Of a stretch of 62,000 bases of DNA, positions 21,867-34,077 are shown piece by piece. The notes beneath the pieces were generated by a model. It saw nothing but the letters and a program-made list of their open reading frames with translations, was not told the DNA's origin and did not search any database. The stretch is from the NCBI RefSeq assembly GCF_001039355.2, contig NW_019775673.1:1-62000 (forward strand), given 5' to 3'. Within the stretch, counting starts at the first letter, position 1. Each line of letters opens with the position of its first letter. The stretch is from Lingula anatina (lineage: Eukaryota > Brachiopoda > Lingulata > Lingulida > Lingulidae). The position numbers and the translations under genes were made by a program.

Positions 21867-24800
21867 TTAACAATTCCCCATAAAGAACAAAGCAAACAAA
21901 ATCAACGTGAACGTCGGAACGGCTGCGTATGCCTGGTTGGTGCTACAAGGCTGGACTGAACCAGTGACGAATTTAATTCGGTCCTCCACACCATGGTAAA
22001 CCGGAGAGTACTTTTTGATGTAGTCCATTAAGACATCGGCATCCAAAGTATCTGAAATATACATGCATTTTACTCTCTGACCACAAGGTGCACTAGCAGC
22101 CTGTTACAAAATTGTTGAAAAGCAACGTGATTTTGGAGAGTATTTTACGGGACCCTCATATCAGAGGCTACATGCATTTAAAGTGTCAAGCTAGTTACAC
22201 GACTGCATTTTCAAAACTTTGTAAGTTTGTAAAGTGCTCTTTTAGCAACGGTAACTGGCCAGATAAAAAAAGAAACAGGAAAGCAAAAGGAGGCACTACG
22301 TAGGAGTAACTCTTTGGCAATAAAACAGGGCTCAGATGTAATGCGATGCGGTGTGATTGCAGTCTGCTCTGTGCAAATCAGGTGGGCTCCACTGTAACAA
22401 CGGGGGTTTTCCTCAAGTAACGGCATCTCGTGTGGAACAGGGAGAGAAATCAAATGAACCTCTTACAACAATTTTCTCGTTTAAGCAACATTAACGTTTA
22501 CATTAAGAATGAATTATTTGTCTTTAAAATAACCAAAGAGTTAACACAATAATCAGAAGACTATAAACCGGGATAACCCTAGCGTTTTAATTCGTTCCGT
22601 ACGTACCTATCCCGTATCGATACACGATGTTGTCCCTCAATACTGAATAATCGTCACCCCCTCCTAAGATGAATGAACTAGTGATTACTTCGTATATTTT
22701 GGTCTTTATGAGGGGCTGGAACTTGGGGACAATGCAGTCCGCACATCTGACGTCAACGCTGACCACGCGGCTTCCGACCGGCTTGGAGATGTCGTACACA
22801 ACTCTTAGCCCTAGACGTGAACACGAATGATGTGAACTTTCAATGCATTGTCAAAATATCTTTTGTGAAGAGTAAAGGTTTTGATTTATAATCTCTTGCT
22901 CTTTAAAAGAAACAAAACAAAAAATGTTCTTACGGCAAATGCCCGATTAACGCTTAGTTTCGGGAAAATTTATGGTTTTGGTGACAAGGAGAGATTCTAC
23001 AATTACTTGATATATTTCCAACTGTCACGCACCCGCATGTGTGTCCTCAAGGTATTCTGTTAAAACTATCACAAACTAAAATACAAATATCAAAACTAAG
23101 GCCTAGGTCTGCTTTACCTGAGACTTGTAAGAAGCGTCCAACCTTTTCCTCGTATTTAGACACTGAATGCTCCAAGACTGCCCATAGTGTGCTACCAGAT
23201 ATCTGGGCAATATCAGCTCCATTTCCAAATGGAACAGCACCTCGGACGTCCGACACAAGTATATCACCTGGAGATAAAAACAATTAGAATTAGTATTTAG
23301 CCTCTTTTATTTTGGTGGAAATCAATATTTTATAAAAAAAATGAAGAAGAAATGTTTCTAATTCTGCAATGCATTAAATTAATCAAATGCATGTACATGT
23401 ACTTATGAAAAGAATTAGTAAAATTGATGATAACCGAGAAAGTACATAAATGGTCATTAAAGCTTAAGATGTGGAAACCTCACCTACACGAAGAGGTGCA
23501 CGAAATGAGCCACTATTCCAGATGCCAATAGACCTATTTGTCCATCTTGAACCGTCCGAAGGCTTCAGATATTTGTCAACTAATGCGTCTGCCATCAAGT
23601 TTCCTATAAGTTTTTATTTTACAAAGGAACGACGTCAATTTAAAGAAAAAATCAATTCCTCTATAAAGCATAAGGCAATTGGTTTCATTTAACTGTCCAG
23701 TGACAATATTCTAATTATTTTCCATAAATTATATACTTGCAAGACGAATAAAGAACACTTACCTAGACTACACTCGTAGAACTTACAACCCGTGTCATTT
23801 AGTAACACTAGTGAGGATCCGATTTGCCTTGAACCAAATTCAGTCACCCGTTGTTTCCATGGCTGCAGCTTAGTGAGGGTAGCATTGTCTGACAGAAGAA
23901 GACGGTACAAGCCAACTTAAAACATGATTTGATATTAAACACAAAGTGAAAACTTATATTCAGTGTTTTTTTTTAAATTAAGTGCAAGTCTCCCTTTGAT
24001 AGGCATTATAAGGACTATTAAATATACATGCATGTTGGAAGCTATAAAGGGTATCAACTTTTCGACAAATATTCATACATGTATGTGAAGCAGGGTACAA
24101 TGTAACTTACAGTATTTTCATTGAGGTACTTGAACGCATCAATTCAACACAAAAATTCATTGCAGAAAGTTTACCTTCGGGAACAGTTTTATCCAATAAG
24201 ATTGGATTACCATTCCATGACGTAACTTCCCCTGCGTCATCAAACGTCACTGCTAGATGACCTAGATATTTGCCCAACCAGAAATCAGAGACTATCAACA
24301 CTTTTCTCCCGCCTGATTGTGTCATCACAACTGGATATTCACCTTCAGGAACTTCTGTTGAGGGTGGGGTCCCTGATACGTTATTAAAATCATAGAACAA
24401 ACTTTAAGTTACATGTTTTAAGGTAATAATAACGATAACATAAACAGATAAAGAATATAAAAACAATATGGAAGAAACATATCTTCAAAATAGGTTAGAA
24501 TATAAGGGTATACTTTCAAAGAAGAAAAAAGAAAAAAAAAACAGTACAGTACAGTGCGCTACTTTAAAAAATTAGGGCAGATTTTACAAAATAATTCTAT
24601 TTCAAATGCAAACTTACCAGTATAAAGAAATGTATTTGTGTGCCCACTAACGACGATGTCCACACCCGTGACAAATTCGGCGACCTTCTTATCCACAGGA
24701 AACCCCGAATGTCCCAATGCGATGATTTTATCGATACCTTGTGACGTCAACTTGTCCGCCTCTGCCTGAACTGCAGCCACCTCTTCGGTGAATATCAAGG

Positions 24801-27800
24801 CACCTTAAGAAAATCCAAGTGAAATGTTCACAATATAAAGCCGATTTTTTTATTCTCTTTGTTCAATGAGTACAATATAAGCATATGTTCCAAGTGAAAT
24901 GTTCACAATATAAAGCCGATTTTTTTATTCTCTTTGTTCAATGAGTACAATATAAGCATATGTTAGTCGCTCCCATGGCTAGATTTGGCAGATGGATGGG
25001 CTCTTTGATTCTGCAATCTCGATAAACTTCAAATGAATGGATTAAAATATGACGCCTTAAATACGCAGCCTAGTAAAGGCATTGTGTTATTGATAAAGCG
25101 TTCAGAATAAGTGTATTGCACGAGGCATCAAAATATACATCTTTCATGAAAGGAAAAAATAAGTAATTTATCCTCCGATATCTCGTCAAACAATTCACAC
25201 AAGATTTGTCATTGATGAAGAGAAATATCGGGCTAATTCAAAAATCGCGTGTCAGTTACTTCAGAAATGCTTTCTGGTTAATCTCTTCATCAAATGTGCC
25301 CTAAATAACCAAACAGGTGTCGGTTAATCGATTTTTATTATACAAATTCTTACCAGGGCTTGAAATAGTGGGTGTGTCTGTTGTAGTATATCCTATCACC
25401 CCTATCTTTTCACCAGCAACAGTTAGCACTGTGGATTTGTTGAACAGTCCTCTCATTTCTGGAACATTAGCAGCGTTGATATTAGAGCTTACTACTGGGA
25501 AGGTGACGTTTTCAAGAAATTGCGCAAGACCATCAAGACCGTTGTCGAACTCGTGATTGCCTAATGTCTGAAGAGCAAAAAATAAAAACAAATAAAACAG
25601 GGAGGTCTACCATTTATCTAAGAGTGTAATTAATCATGTTAAGGCTATTGGATTTAATTCATTGCATCAATAATGGAGAGAGAAAGGGTGAGATAGAGAG
25701 ATCGCACTTTACAAAGATTGTCTCAAATCAAACATTTGTTCTCATTTTTCCTTTTCTGTAACAACTGAGGCGGCTTTGTATACGTATAAGACTACGCGGG
25801 AAAAAAATGAGAAATCCAGCAAAGAATTTGCAATAAAATTTAAGATTATATTTTTTTCAAACAACAGTTTAAGTTATTCCCATTCCAATATTTAACTGCT
25901 TAAAAAGACGCCTTTATTAGGAAGAGGCTACAATAACAACAATCGTAGTTCTTAAAAAAGGTGTCTTGTTCTTCATTGGGATATTGTAGTAGAGATAACT
26001 TCGTTGTCAGAAGAAACTATGAAAATTATTTCAGGTAAGCTGTGTCGTCATAACTTGTTTTTAAACTTTCATATCAATTTCAATCTACAGCAAGAAAATT
26101 TTATTTATTCAAAAAATCCTAAGCGTGTTTAGCTGTCTGGCTTGTCTGATTTATAACCCGATTGTATCTACAGACGGCGTTAAACAATGCCAAAACATTA
26201 GGGTATACTTTTACTAGGCGTTGTAACTGGGCACGAAAGACCCATGATATGTGATTATCTATACTTTACAAATGCATTTTTCACATAAACATATCCATTT
26301 GCTACAAATTATATACTGTACTGATGCGTTTTCACATAAAAATATCCATTTGCCACAAATGATATAGTCTGTCGAGAATACATCATTGATTTATTTATCT
26401 GATAAAAAATAACGACAATATTATTTCAAACGAGATTGTATAGATTTTTTGTCCGAGATAAATAGAAAGATACATATGGAAAAGCCCAAAGACTCAAAAT
26501 TTGATAAAAACAAAGTTTTCCCTGTCTTAATGTCCGAGTTCTTGAAATCAACCCCACCCGCAGGATGCGAATAGATGTAGACCTGGAATGGACTTTTTTC
26601 ATTGTTCCAAATATTTTTAAACGCCATATGGCTGGATCCACCACACACACACGCGCGCGCGCGCTTACCTTCCCTCATTCTCTCTCTCTGTAGAATCGAA
26701 TTTAAAATTTTTTAATGTCACAAAAGATACGTATGACGTGTAAGTGCATAACATATAACGAAAAGAGCCTAAATGAAAGGAATGTCAGACCCATTGTTGT
26801 CATTTTCGGCAATGCTGCAACACCCATACTACATAACGCCATGGACCCATAAGGGAACGTGAGGCTTGTTTCAATGGAAAAAATGGTAAGGTGGAAAGTT
26901 GATAATACTGTATCGGATAGAATGCAAGGTGAATAACATGATCTAATGTCACAGCTATTGTGTACTATACCTGGCGTGTATAATGTGACATGCAGTTTTC
27001 TATTAAAAGGGGTCAAGCATGATAAACACCGACTCACCTGCAATACCAGGGAATTAGGTGAAAGAAGATACATAGCATGTGAACATTTGAAAATTCGCAA
27101 TAATTGCACAGTAGCACAGAAATATATGCCAACTGTCAATTTATAGATAATAATACTGTAATAATGGAGGAACATGGTGACAGCACCGCGACCCAAGGTA
27201 ACGTCTGGCATGTCGCTGTTTACATGAAAAGATGTGTCTTTTGTGGACTAAAAGGCCTAAGGGACGGCAATGACTCGCCTTTTTTTTTTTTTTTTTTTTT
27301 TGCAAGATTCGCCTTATCTTTGACATCGAAGAAAAGAAGGTGCGTTAATCTTAAAAGCGCATTTCCGCATGCATGAGGACAGTTGGGATGGTTCCGCAGG
27401 TTGTAGCCGGACCCACCTTTTGTAAATGTACCCCGGTCGATCAGTGCTCTTTCTCTCTCTCTCTCTCTCCAAACACACGTACATGTACGAACGCTCATGC
27501 TAAAATTTACTTAAAAATTGTAGGCCTACCGATATGACACATGTATGATATGATATGAGGGAGTGACTACATGTGTCTCCAAATAGTGTCACCATATTAT
27601 CTCATTTTGTATGTTCTCCGATAAGGAGTGTAAGATAAACAGTGTTTTAAAAATACACTGAAAAGCTCCGTGATACATGTAGAAAAGGTGACACAAAACG
27701 TGTACCGTGCGTCCAGTGCGTAGACGTGTGAAGGCTTGTGAACTCAATGAGTGTCAAGTCGCTGATAAGATGCTAGGTGTTTAAGAAACGACGGGTGATA

Positions 27801-28258
27801 TAAAATAAAATTATCCTTATTGAGCCTATTTTCAGGAAGTAAAAAGAATATTCTAATACGCCTTCTAACTGAGCGACAATTAATCTCTCGGTAAATGCCT
27901 TTATCGGCCCTAAGATTATTCTTACCATTACATCGTATCCAAGTTCGTTCATAAAGTGTGCCGTCGCTTTTCCTTTGAACATAGAAAACCACAGCGTGCC
28001 CTGAGCCTGGTCTCCAGCGTCCAGCAAAATCACGTCAGGTTCTGCTTTACGGATCTCCTCGATTTTAGTGTATCTTCTTGCCACTCCCCCGAAACATTCC
28101 CCCGCTTCTGCCTCTGTTTCCGAGCACCTGCCTCCATACTTGTCAAATTGTTCAAACCGTGCATGAACATCGTTGGTGTGTAAAATTGTCAAATTAAACC
28201 CATAGCTTAGTGTTAAACACATGCTTATTACCACCAGCTCCTTCATAGCCCCTGCCAT
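21867..28258 (-). CDS. ecto-5'-nucleotidase paralogue 3 (CD73-like, GPI-type tail)
   Basis: Exons: 28258-27926, 25567-25354, 24803-24618, 24372-24175, 23888-23763, 23603-23484, 23267-23118, 22810-22607, 22051-21867 (TAA). Total 1716 nt, 571 residues. Two in-frame ATGs exist. The second (28246, MKELVV) aligns with the starts of genes 1 and 2 and has a purine at -3, so it may be the true start. Metal and catalytic residues are complete: NDVH, AGDQ, GNHEFD, GHSGF, SGHTN. The substrate-site Arg of the CRxxEC loop is Lys (CKFYEC, codon 23782-23784), and the residue after AGDQ is Ala rather than aromatic. The C-terminus has the run PTFTLILFALFF, typical of a GPI-anchor signal, so an outer-membrane AMP phosphohydrolase is expected. 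It is the sole member of its subgroup, but a decayed copy of its 3' end lies at 19.8-20.6 kb. Intron 1 is 2.36 kb with no supported gene. Confidence 0.93.
24815..24964. repeat. perfect tandem duplication, 2 x 75 bp, in intron 2 of gene 3
   Basis: The unit starts CCAAGTGAAATGTTCACAAT and ends TATAAGCATATGTT. Both copies are identical, including a run of seven T. It starts only 11 nt upstream of the exon 3 acceptor. Confidence 0.9.
27275..27469. repeat. poly-T and (CT)n tracts in intron 1 of gene 3
   Basis: A 22-nt poly-T lies at about 27280-27301 and a (CT)n at 27447-27469. A CA/GC dinucleotide run is at 26640-26665. The rest of intron 1 (25568-27925) has no supported feature. Confidence 0.85.
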
Positions 28259-31200
28259 ATATTCAATGGATGTACAGTAAAAGGTACAGTTTATTGTGCT
28301 ACTAATGCTAAAAAGCCTAAAAATCCCAGTCAGGCTATCTATCTAACTTTGCTGCTCTATGACCGTGAAGCACGTCACCGTCTTATTTGTATCGTGTGTG
28401 CAAAGTAACAAAACAACTCTATGCCAATGTGTTTGTGGGGCATTCCCCTTGTGACCGCTGTGATAACATCACTAAAGACTCTGTTTGATATCTTAATAAA
28501 AAAGACGGGTTAAGTTTTGCACGGTATGACCAAGTAAAGTAAAAGACATTAATTCATTTTCTTTTTCACCCTTCCTCCTCTTCAAACCGCAAACGGTTAT
28601 TAAACCTCTGGCAATCCTTTTATAGGCTTTATAACAGATGTTAAGTTCTGGGATATTGGTTTATGAGTCGCTAGGGTCATTTGCAGTTGAAAAAGGACTC
28701 AAACTAGGCCAACGTCTATTTCCTAGGAACCCGGAGCTACTGGACCTCGAAAGTTTTCACCTGCGATCTGTATGTGCAGAATGGACAGTAACATTTTTTA
28801 TTTCTTCATTCTATACATTGTGTTTCAGCGTTGTAATGGAAAAAAAACTCTCTTGAATTTTAGAGAGTAACCATAATCGTTTTTTAATGTTTACATTCCG
28901 TAGGGAAAGTTACTGTGGGTCCTGCATATGTAAAATCCATGTGCTTATTGCATATTGTTAAACTTTCATTTTTCAAAATGAGCTTCTTTCTTTTTTTATT
29001 TCATAAAATGGATTTGAAAATTGCAGGTTTAAGTAGTGGGGGCCATTCCCCTTATTTCTTCCAGCTGATAGATATTTGGAGAGTTACCTCTCATCGATAC
29101 TTCTATTCTCCAAAGAGCGGCCTAAAATAGTATACAAAATTTCACTGACGGCTTTTCAACATGTTTGTAACAGACTATAGGCCTACTAGCGCACCCTGTG
29201 GTCGGAGTTTAGTTCAGGACTGCGTGGTAGGGTAACATGTGTGCGTGTCCTGGTAACATTGTTAGCCAGGGCAACCTGTATTCAAATCTGTCAAAACTAT
29301 ATCCCATTTGGTTACATAATACATCGGCAGCGATACTGATTCCCTGCAGTGTGCTTCGCTCTCCCCTTGGTTCAAGGGTACCAGAGAAGATCAGCATTGG
29401 TCAGAATTGTGCCGGAAGTGTGACGTCAAATGGTGTTAGAAGCGAAGCTGAGTGGTCATTTTTAACCATGGACCTAACTAGATAGGTCCATGTTTTATCC
29501 TGGAGGGGAACGGCAGAGAAGACGTGTAGTCGGAGGAAAAAAAAATTTCTAAACAACATGGTAAGATAACTCTCTTTTTTATGCATTTTGGGCAGAGAAT
29601 ACTTTAGAAATAATAGATGCATGATATGAAAACGTGACACGGAACTTGAAGGTGCAAAATCGTGCTTATATGCGGTCAACTTGTTTTGAAATAAATGCTG
29701 CATCGACCGCCAGCGCGACAAAGAGCGTAAAGGGAAAATAATTCCCGGGAGTCTATAAATCATTGTCATGTGGAAATTTGTCATTGATATAATCTGATAT
29801 GCCCATATCTAAGTATTTTTGGGTGTTTTATGGTATGGGCTGCAATTATAACGATGTTATAGAGGTCTTGAAGGACCTTGTGAAAACCAGGAAGTAGTTC
29901 GTAACTAACAACTGAAAACCGTACCGATCTCCGACTGCTGTGCAAAGCTGTATCTTTTTTTTCAATATTTTAACGAATTTTTATATCTTTATATGTCCAT
30001 CTGACATGAAATTCCACACATATGAGCACACTAATACACCTTTTACACTGGGGTAGGCACAAATCAGTGACAAATGCCAAGACAAAGGTGACATTCTGAC
30101 AGGCTCTTATCTGAGCTAAAAATCACAAGTACGCGACTGGCATTTAATGGCATCTTACAGCTAATTACCTGTCAAAATGGTATTGACTTGCACATTGATT
30201 GCTGTGCAGTAGCTCATTTGTTATTAATTGTTCAGTATTAATTTTGCTACTTTTAATTTTACAGAGTCTCAGGAACTGTTGTGTGCCTCTTTGCCCCAGT
30301 GTAGGCCCACTTTCCCAAGATGGAACATACATGTAGCTGTCCTACCATACATTTCCAGTAGATGAAAAACTGAAAAAGCAGTGGACGTAGGGATGTCATT
30401 TCAGGTATATATTTTTCAGGGTGGTGGAGGCGAGGGGCTATACTTAGTGACAGGAAAAAAGATATTCTGTCATTGAATGACACTGAATTGGGACAAAATT
30501 AGAGAGCTATAAAGGCAATCATAATCACCTCATCTCAACTAACACATTGAGGCTATCGGCCATTTTTACACTACTTGGAACGGTGAAATACTGCACAGTT
30601 TCTTAACTTCTACTAGAAAGAGAGTTGTATTTATCTTTTCATTCACAACTTCCACAAGGTACCTGTTTTTTATTATTATTGATTGACAATTGATCCGGAT
30701 CAACACCAAAAACTAATAATCTGTTCCTTGCCCCACTTCTGACAGTTCCTGAAAATTTCATCTGTAAATTTGGTCATGTGACGGATATTACCAGAATCAC
30801 AGGTAACACACAGATGATGTGATGTTTTCCAGAAATCCGCTACCAACTGACTGATCTCTACGTTTATTTCTCTGGCTGAGAGATCTGTAGTCTCCGAAGA
30901 CATCAAGGACAATCCAGCTGGTTTGTATTGTCATCGGAGAATGTCGCACCGACTGTCCAAACTTTCTTTAATGACATTGCAAACTATTCATTATACATAC
31001 TACACAAAATGTGAAGCATCCATCATGTGTGTCATTAGTGAATTAAATTAGCAATAGGTGAAATAAAAAAAGTTACTAAAATAGGTAGAAATGTATGTGA
31101 TGTTGTAAGCCAAAGTGAGCCTTTTCATTAAAACGGATGTTGGAAGATGAGGGGATTACATCGTATACACTTGAATGAAAAAGGCATAAATGAGCGTTAT

Positions 31201-31260
31201 ATCCTTTGTTGCAAATTTTTAATTTTACTGGAAAAGTCCGCACCTTTCGTTTTTACACAA
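28259..31260. other. intergenic sequence between genes 3 and 4
   Basis: No exon or RNA gene could be supported. 29148-29210 (TTTTCAAC..TTTGTAACAG..TAGCGCACC.TGTGGTC) is an inverted relative of 22075-22130 beside exon 9 of gene 3. 30670-30760 is a truncated relative of the element at 8798-9113. Gene 3 has no convincing TATA in its upstream 100 nt. Confidence 0.5.
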
Positions 31261-31420
31261 GTACATGTAGACCACACCAAAAACCGGTAACAGAATTGCG
31301 ATTACTGAACCCGTTTTCGAGATCTTAAGCTTAGTTTCTACTTAATACTTTAACCTGCACTTTTACTACACGCAATGGAGATAAAGATGGTTGAATTTCA
31401 GTCGTGACCTTAAAGACCAG

Positions 31421-31744
31421 GGCCCGGTTGCACCAACCGGTCGTAAGTGAGGCGTAGCAGTTGCGCCGGCGTAAACCGGGCGCAAAATGCTACGCCCGAG
31501 AAAAGCCAGTTGCACCAAACTGGAGTAGTGTTTACGTCGGTCTTAACTTAGTCGTAAATTTACGCCTGCTGGTTAGGTGGAGTAAGTCGGTCGTAGCTCG
31601 TTTTCCACTATGGCTAGGCTGGCACAGAGAGAGTTTGATGACAATTATCGTAGTTAACGTAGATTATGTGGGTTGTTTTTTGTTTATTTCTTACACAAAA
31701 CTTCCGTCTGTATAGCTTGGTTTTTAAAAAACTAATTTTATACA

Positions 31745-31783
<39 letters not shown>

Positions 31784-33152
31784 NNNNNNNNNNNNNNNNN
31801 NNNNNNNNNNNNNNNNNNNNNNNNNNNNNNNNNNNNNNNNNNNNNNNNNNNNNNNNNNNNNNNNNNNNNNNNNNNNNNNNNNNNNNNNNNNNNNNNNNNN
31901 NNNNNNNNNNNNNNNNNNNNNNNNNNNNNNNNNNNNNNNNNNNNNNNNNNNNNNNNNNNNNNNNNNNNNNNNNNNNNNNNNNNNNNNNNNNNNNNNNNNN
32001 NNNNNNNNNNNNNNNNNNNNNNNNNNNNNNNNNNNNNNNNNNNNNNNNNNNNNNNNNNNNNNNNNNNNNNNNNNNNNNNNNNNNNNNNNNNNNNNNNNNN
32101 NNNNNNNNNNNNNNNNNNNNNNNNNNNNNNNNNNNNNNNNNNNNNNNNNNNNNNNNNNNNNNNNNNNNNNNNNNNNNNNNNNNNNNNNNNNNNNNNNNNN
32201 NNNNNNNNNNNNNNNNNNNNNNNNNNNNNNNNNNNNNNNNNNNNNNNNNNNNNNNNNNNNNNNNNNNNNNNNNNNNNNNNNNNNNNNNNNNNNNNNNNNN
32301 NNNNNNNNNNNNNNNNNNNNNNNNNNNNNNNNNNNNNNNNNNNNNNNNNNNNNNNNNNNNNNNNNNNNNNNNNNNNNNNNNNNNNNNNNNNNNNNNNNNN
32401 NNNNNNNNNNNNNNNNNNNNNNNNNNNNNNNNNNNNNNNNNNNNNNNNNNNNNNNNNNNNNNNNNNNNNNNNNNNNNNNNNNNNNNNNNNNNNNNNNNNN
32501 NNNNNNNNNNNNNNNNNNNNNNNNNNNNNNNNNNNNNNNNNNNNNNNNNNNNNNNNNNNNNNNNNNNNNNNNNNNNNNNNNNNNNNNNNNNNNNNNNNNN
32601 NNNNNNNNNNNNNNNNNATTATTTTCAGACTCAAATGTTCCAATAACAAATGTGAAAGTGTTCAAATCCATTAATAGAAATACGTACTGCCTCCAACGCG
32701 TTTTTCTCATTTACAACAGCATACTATAATAGCATACATAGCATACTATAATAATATTTTGATTCGGAATATATTTACGATTTTATTGCTATATATCCAA
32801 GGCAACAGCAAAGTTAACGTATTCAAAGTTAACGTACGTTCTTATTTCTAAATCAAAATGGAATAATATAGCTCATGAATTTCTCCGTCACTGAAATGCT
32901 CCTTTTGTGTTTATTTATGTCATCATTCCATTATGACTGCAGCTGAGAAATCCTCATTTGCCCAATTACACCATCCACGTATTGTTGGCCAGTGGCGCAA
33001 CGGAGCGTTACTCGGGCGTAGTTACGACCATCAGTTTTTGTCTTGGTGCAACGGGCGTAAGCAGGGAGAGTAAACCTGGCGCACGGACGCCAGGCGTTGC
33101 GGTTTACGACAGTCGTAGCCGAGTAAATTTACGCTCTGTTGATGCAACCGGG
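31421..33152. mobile_element. transposon with CCCGGTTGCACCAAC termini, interrupted by a gap
   Basis: The left end GGCCCGGTTGCACCAAC pairs with the right end GTTGATGCAACCGGG. ACCAG is present on each side (31416-31420, 33153-33157). The paralogous flank near gene 5 (about 44985) is uninterrupted, showing an empty site. The subterminal regions are rich in GGCGTA/TACGAC motifs. The interior holds a (TA)n run and 834 unknown bases, so coding capacity cannot be judged. Confidence 0.8.
31784..32617. other. assembly gap (834 N)
   Basis: A run of N preceded by a (TA)n microsatellite, inside the transposon at 31421-33152. Apparent open frames across it are artefacts of N translation. Confidence 0.98.
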
Positions 33153-34077
33153 ACCAGTCTTGTTTATGATATATAAAAATAATTGATGGATTTGTTTTCT
33201 AAAAGAGACTAATGCGCATTGTATGGCTTTCATAATATTGCTGGGGTCCCTCACCCTTGCGCTCGAGTGTGTGTCTCTTTCTCCTGAATAATTCAAGCAA
33301 GTAAACCATGTTGTATTTTCTCTTCATTTTGCTGTTACACCCGAATTTCAATACAAAAAGCGGAGGTTACATATATGATGACTTGGCCACAAACGTTTCG
33401 CTACTACAAAATAAAGTCGACGCCAGATTTTGAGGCACCGGCGTGCATAAAAAGCTTTAAACACCTTTGATGTGAGCAATGGTGTATCTAGGAGGTGACA
33501 TGGAAGGTGTAGGGCACATGCCCAGAACGCCACTTGAAGGGAGTGAAATTTTGTGATGAAGTTATCGTGGTATTGAATGTCAAGCGTTGAGGCAGGGGGC
33601 GGACTGGGACGAGATTTAAGAGCTTGTCAGAGTCCGTTCGTTCAAAAATTATCTGAAATGGATCACTGAAAGTGGAGGGGGGCAATATAGCACAAAGGAC
33701 TTCTCACCCAGTTCTTAGACAAATAAAACTAAACGTTTTGTTTGTCTAAAGGCCGAATCCACCCATGGTACAGTTGCTCTAAATTTGAAGCACTACACAA
33801 GATTTATTTATCTATTTTTTTTGCGCATACATGTTTGTTTGGTTGTGGTTCGATAAAGTCAGTGACAAATACACAAAGGTTAGAATATTTTTTGCATAGA
33901 GACAATACTATGAATTGTGCGTCTACAAAGTTTTTTCTTTATATAAACATCTATACACGATACATTTCTATCTAGAGCATTGATATTTACAAATCCGGCT
34001 TACGTTTTTGTCTATCACTACCGGTATATGTGCATTCCACTCGAAAACGCCAAAAGTTTCTAATACAAATCCCACCT

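Noticed and set aside
26702-27211. A 169-codon minus-strand open frame in intron 1 of gene 3
   Set aside because: No recognisable domain, no homologous frame in the other paralogues, and it crosses low-complexity DNA; best explained as a chance frame.
31666-32710. Long open frames across the 31.8-32.6 kb gap
   Set aside because: They consist of translated N and a (TA)n repeat; no real coding information.
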